NCBI GenBank assembly: GCA_046082625.1
Contig: JBJTYE010000166.1
Span: forward strand, 1-13,698
DNA from: Casp-actino8 sp046082625
Lineage (GTDB): Bacteria > Actinomycetota > Acidimicrobiia > Acidimicrobiales > Ilumatobacteraceae
DNA length: 13,698 nt
Reading direction: 5' to 3'
Shown in pieces: positions 12,455-13,698 of this stretch; positions within the stretch are counted from its first letter, which is position 1, and each line of letters opens with the position of its first letter. The notes below the pieces were generated by a model. That model did not search any database. It was not told the DNA's origin and worked only from the letters and a program-made list of their open reading frames with translations. Made by a program: the position numbers and the translations under genes.

Positions 12455-13485
12455 AGGTTCGGGTCGACCAGAACTTTCGTGTGGGCGGAATGTCCGCTGG
12501 CCAGATCGGCCAAGGTCGCATCCAACAGGTCCAGCCCGACGGTCGACGAGTGCATGGGTTCGGTCCGGAACCGACCGTCAGCGATCATGCCCATGGCCAG
12601 ATCGAACTCCTCGTGGGTGTAGGCCAAGGCCGACGTCACGGAAATCTCCTTGATGAGCCAGGACGCCGGAGTGATCGGCGCGTCCTCGTCGGCCAACCCG
12701 ATCAGACACATCGACCCACCGCGCCGCGCCAGGTCGACTGCCGACTGGACGGCGAAAGGTCGACCGACGCATTCGTAGACCACGTCGGCTCCGAGTCCAT
12801 GGGTGAGTTCTTTCACCAGCGCATCGGCCTCGCGGCCGGGGGTGACTGCATGATGGGCGCCCAAATCGGCGGCCAATGCCCGGCGTTGCTCGTTCGGTTC
12901 GATCACCACGACCACGCCCGCACCGGCGGCCCGCACCCATTGCATGGTGCCGAGTCCGATGGGTCCGGCACCTTGGACGACGGCCACGTCACCGAGCCGA
13001 AGTCCACTGCGACGCACCGCATGAAAGGCCACGGTCGTGGGCTCCACTTGTGCGGCCTGTTCATCGGTCAGACCAGCGTGCGTCCGCACCACGCGGTCGG
13101 CCGCCACGGCGATCCGCGGGGCGAATCCGCCGTGAGGCGGGGCCAATGGATCGCGGCCGAGAGCCGACATGAAGGTCACGAGACAGCGATCGGACTGACC
13201 TGCTCGGCACGGCGGACACTGACCGCAGGCCGGGGCCACCGCCACCACCACGCGATCTCCTTCGCTCAGACTCTTCACGTCTCGGCCGACGGCCGACACC
13301 GTTCCGCACCACTCGTGTCCGCAAATGGCCGGGTTGTAGGGCTGGCCCGACTGATAGGCGTGGATATCGGTGCCGCAGATACCGCAAAGTGCGATGTCCA
13401 CGACCACACCTTTGTCCGCCGGAGTGGGGTCCGAGAACTCCTGCAACTCGACGCGATGCTGGCCGGTGATCAATGCTGCGAGCAT
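12451..13485 (-). CDS. Zinc-dependent medium-chain alcohol dehydrogenase (Zn-MDR)
   Basis: 344 aa. Catalytic zinc: Cys37 in CGICGTDIH, His57 and Glu58 in CGHEWCG, plus Glu148 in VEPTTVAFHA. Structural zinc: Cys87, Cys90, Cys93 and Cys101 in ACGQCPPCRAGQSDRC. The nucleotide site is GAGPIGLG (172-179) with Glu196 after beta-2 (VVVIEPN), which favours NAD. All ligands are present, so it is expected to be an active alcohol or polyol dehydrogenase, closest in style to sorbitol/threonine/butanediol dehydrogenases. The ATG at 13485 is preceded by GAGGAGG five bases upstream. Convergent with the SDR at 11609, with shared stop bases; divergent from the partial gene at 13596. Confidence 0.93.
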   Translation of the reverse strand: MLAALITGQHRVELQEFSDPTPADKGVVVDIALCGICGTDIHAYQSGQPYNPAICGHEWCGTVSAVGRDVKSLSEGDRVVVAVAPACGQCPPCRAGQSDRCLVTFMSALGRDPLAPPHGGFAPRIAVAADRVVRTHAGLTDEQAAQVEPTTVAFHAVRRSGLRLGDVAVVQGAGPIGLGTMQWVRAAGAGVVVVIEPNEQRRALAADLGAHHAVTPGREADALVKELTHGLGADVVYECVGRPFAVQSAVDLARRGGSMCLIGLADEDAPITPASWLIKEISVTSALAYTHEEFDLAMGMIADGRFRTEPMHSSTVGLDLLDATLADLASGHSAHTKVLVDPNL

Positions 13486-13527
13486 CCTGCCTCCTCGTGG
13501 GACGTTCGAAAGCCTCTTCCGGACCGC

Positions 13528-13533
13528 AACATA
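13528..13533 (-). promoter_or_regulatory. Possible -10 box of the alcohol dehydrogenase
   Basis: TATGTT on the minus strand fits TAnnnT, 42 bases before the ATG at 13485 and upstream of a strong GAGGAGG ribosome site. No clear -35 is visible. Confidence 0.3.
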
Positions 13534-13548
13534 ACGCAATCGGTCGCC

Positions 13549-13554
13549 TATCGT
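13549..13554 (+). promoter_or_regulatory. Possible -10 box of the partial gene at 13596
   Basis: TATCGT fits TAnnnT and lies about 41 bases before the ATG, with TGGGGGAA as a ribosome site ahead of the start. It is in the same 110-base spacer (13486-13595) as the reverse-strand box at 13528-13533, so the two genes are divergently transcribed from one compact region. Confidence 0.3.
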
Positions 13555-13595
13555 TCGCTCCGCCCGGACGAACCGGCTGGACTCTTGGGGGAACC

Positions 13596-13698
13596 ATGGC
13601 TCTCATCGCCATCGAAGCTGCGATCCGTTTCAACGATCAGGCCACACGGGATGCCGCCGTTGCGGCCTCGATTCCGTACCAGAAGGCCACGCGGGACG
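13596..13698 (+). CDS. Partial protein, probably ABM/quinol-monooxygenase-like
   Basis: Only the first 34 codons are inside the window, beginning MALIAIEAAIRF and continuing to the right edge. A beta strand followed by a helix with Asp/Arg/Ala (DQATRDAAVAASIPYQKATRD) is the start of a ferredoxin-like ABM domain, as in small actinobacterial quinol-monooxygenase-like proteins. The call rests on a short stretch only. The ATG at 13596 is preceded by GGGGGAA. If correct, it is the second ABM-type protein near this locus. Confidence 0.6.
   Translation, partial: MALIAIEAAIRFNDQATRDAAVAASIPYQKATRD

Noticed and set aside
1..13698. Search by eye for tRNA, rRNA, CRISPR arrays, insertion-sequence ends and transposase genes
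   Set aside because: No repeat array, tRNA-like cloverleaf, transposase motif or terminal inverted repeat was noticed.

Overview
The window is GC-rich, densely packed chromosomal DNA of an actinobacterial type. Evidence for this is the strong G/C bias at third codon positions, GTG as well as ATG starts, a mycothiol-dependent (DinB/MDMPI-type) enzyme, and three genes that look leaderless (a TAnnnT box exactly six bases before the start codon). The gene repertoire (many SDRs, a Rieske oxygenase, a thiolase with a DUF35 partner, APH-type kinases, NTF2-like proteins) fits free-living, catabolically versatile Actinobacteria such as Acidimicrobiia or mycobacteria-like lineages. The exact lineage is inference. 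No tRNA, rRNA, CRISPR array, insertion sequence or phage gene was seen.

Layout. (a) 1-2832, minus strand: a tightly coupled operon, in transcription order a CrtC/AttH-like calycin protein, an NAD(P)-dependent epimerase/dehydratase, a 93-aa small protein and an APH-type phosphotransferase cut by the window edge. (b) 2910-4964, plus strand, divergent from (a): an SDR followed with zero spacing by a Rieske non-haem iron oxygenase alpha subunit. (c) 4965-5438 minus and 5482-5955 plus: an NTF2/SnoaL-like protein and a VOC (glyoxalase-fold) protein, divergent. (d) 5986-8013, minus: a three-gene operon DUF35/Zn-ribbon protein, non-canonical thiolase, ABM-domain protein. (e) 8172-9825, plus: a second NTF2/SnoaL-like protein, then a second APH/ecdysteroid-kinase-like phosphotransferase under what looks like its own promoter. 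(f) 9842-11509, minus: an SDR preceded by a mycothiol-dependent maleylpyruvate-isomerase-family protein. (g) 11609-12454, plus: a third SDR. (h) 12451-13485, minus: a zinc-dependent medium-chain alcohol dehydrogenase. (i) 13596-13698, plus: the first 34 codons of a likely ABM-domain protein.

How the genes may work together: the set contains an oxygenase (Rieske), four or five NAD(P)-dependent dehydrogenases, a C-C bond cleaving or forming thiolase/aldolase pair, kinases for small hydroxylated molecules, and several small alpha/beta-barrel or NTF2-like enzymes. That is the profile of a catabolic island for an alicyclic, aromatic or isoprenoid/steroid-like substrate. The substrate cannot be read from the sequence, and there is no reductase or ferredoxin for the Rieske enzyme and no acyl-CoA ligase or acyl-CoA dehydrogenase inside the window. 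The points most worth following are the thiolase that has kept its nucleophilic Cys but lost the GHP histidine and the C-terminal Cys, the Glu-bridged Rieske oxygenase, the leaderless promoters, and two SDRs with a substituted catalytic Asn.
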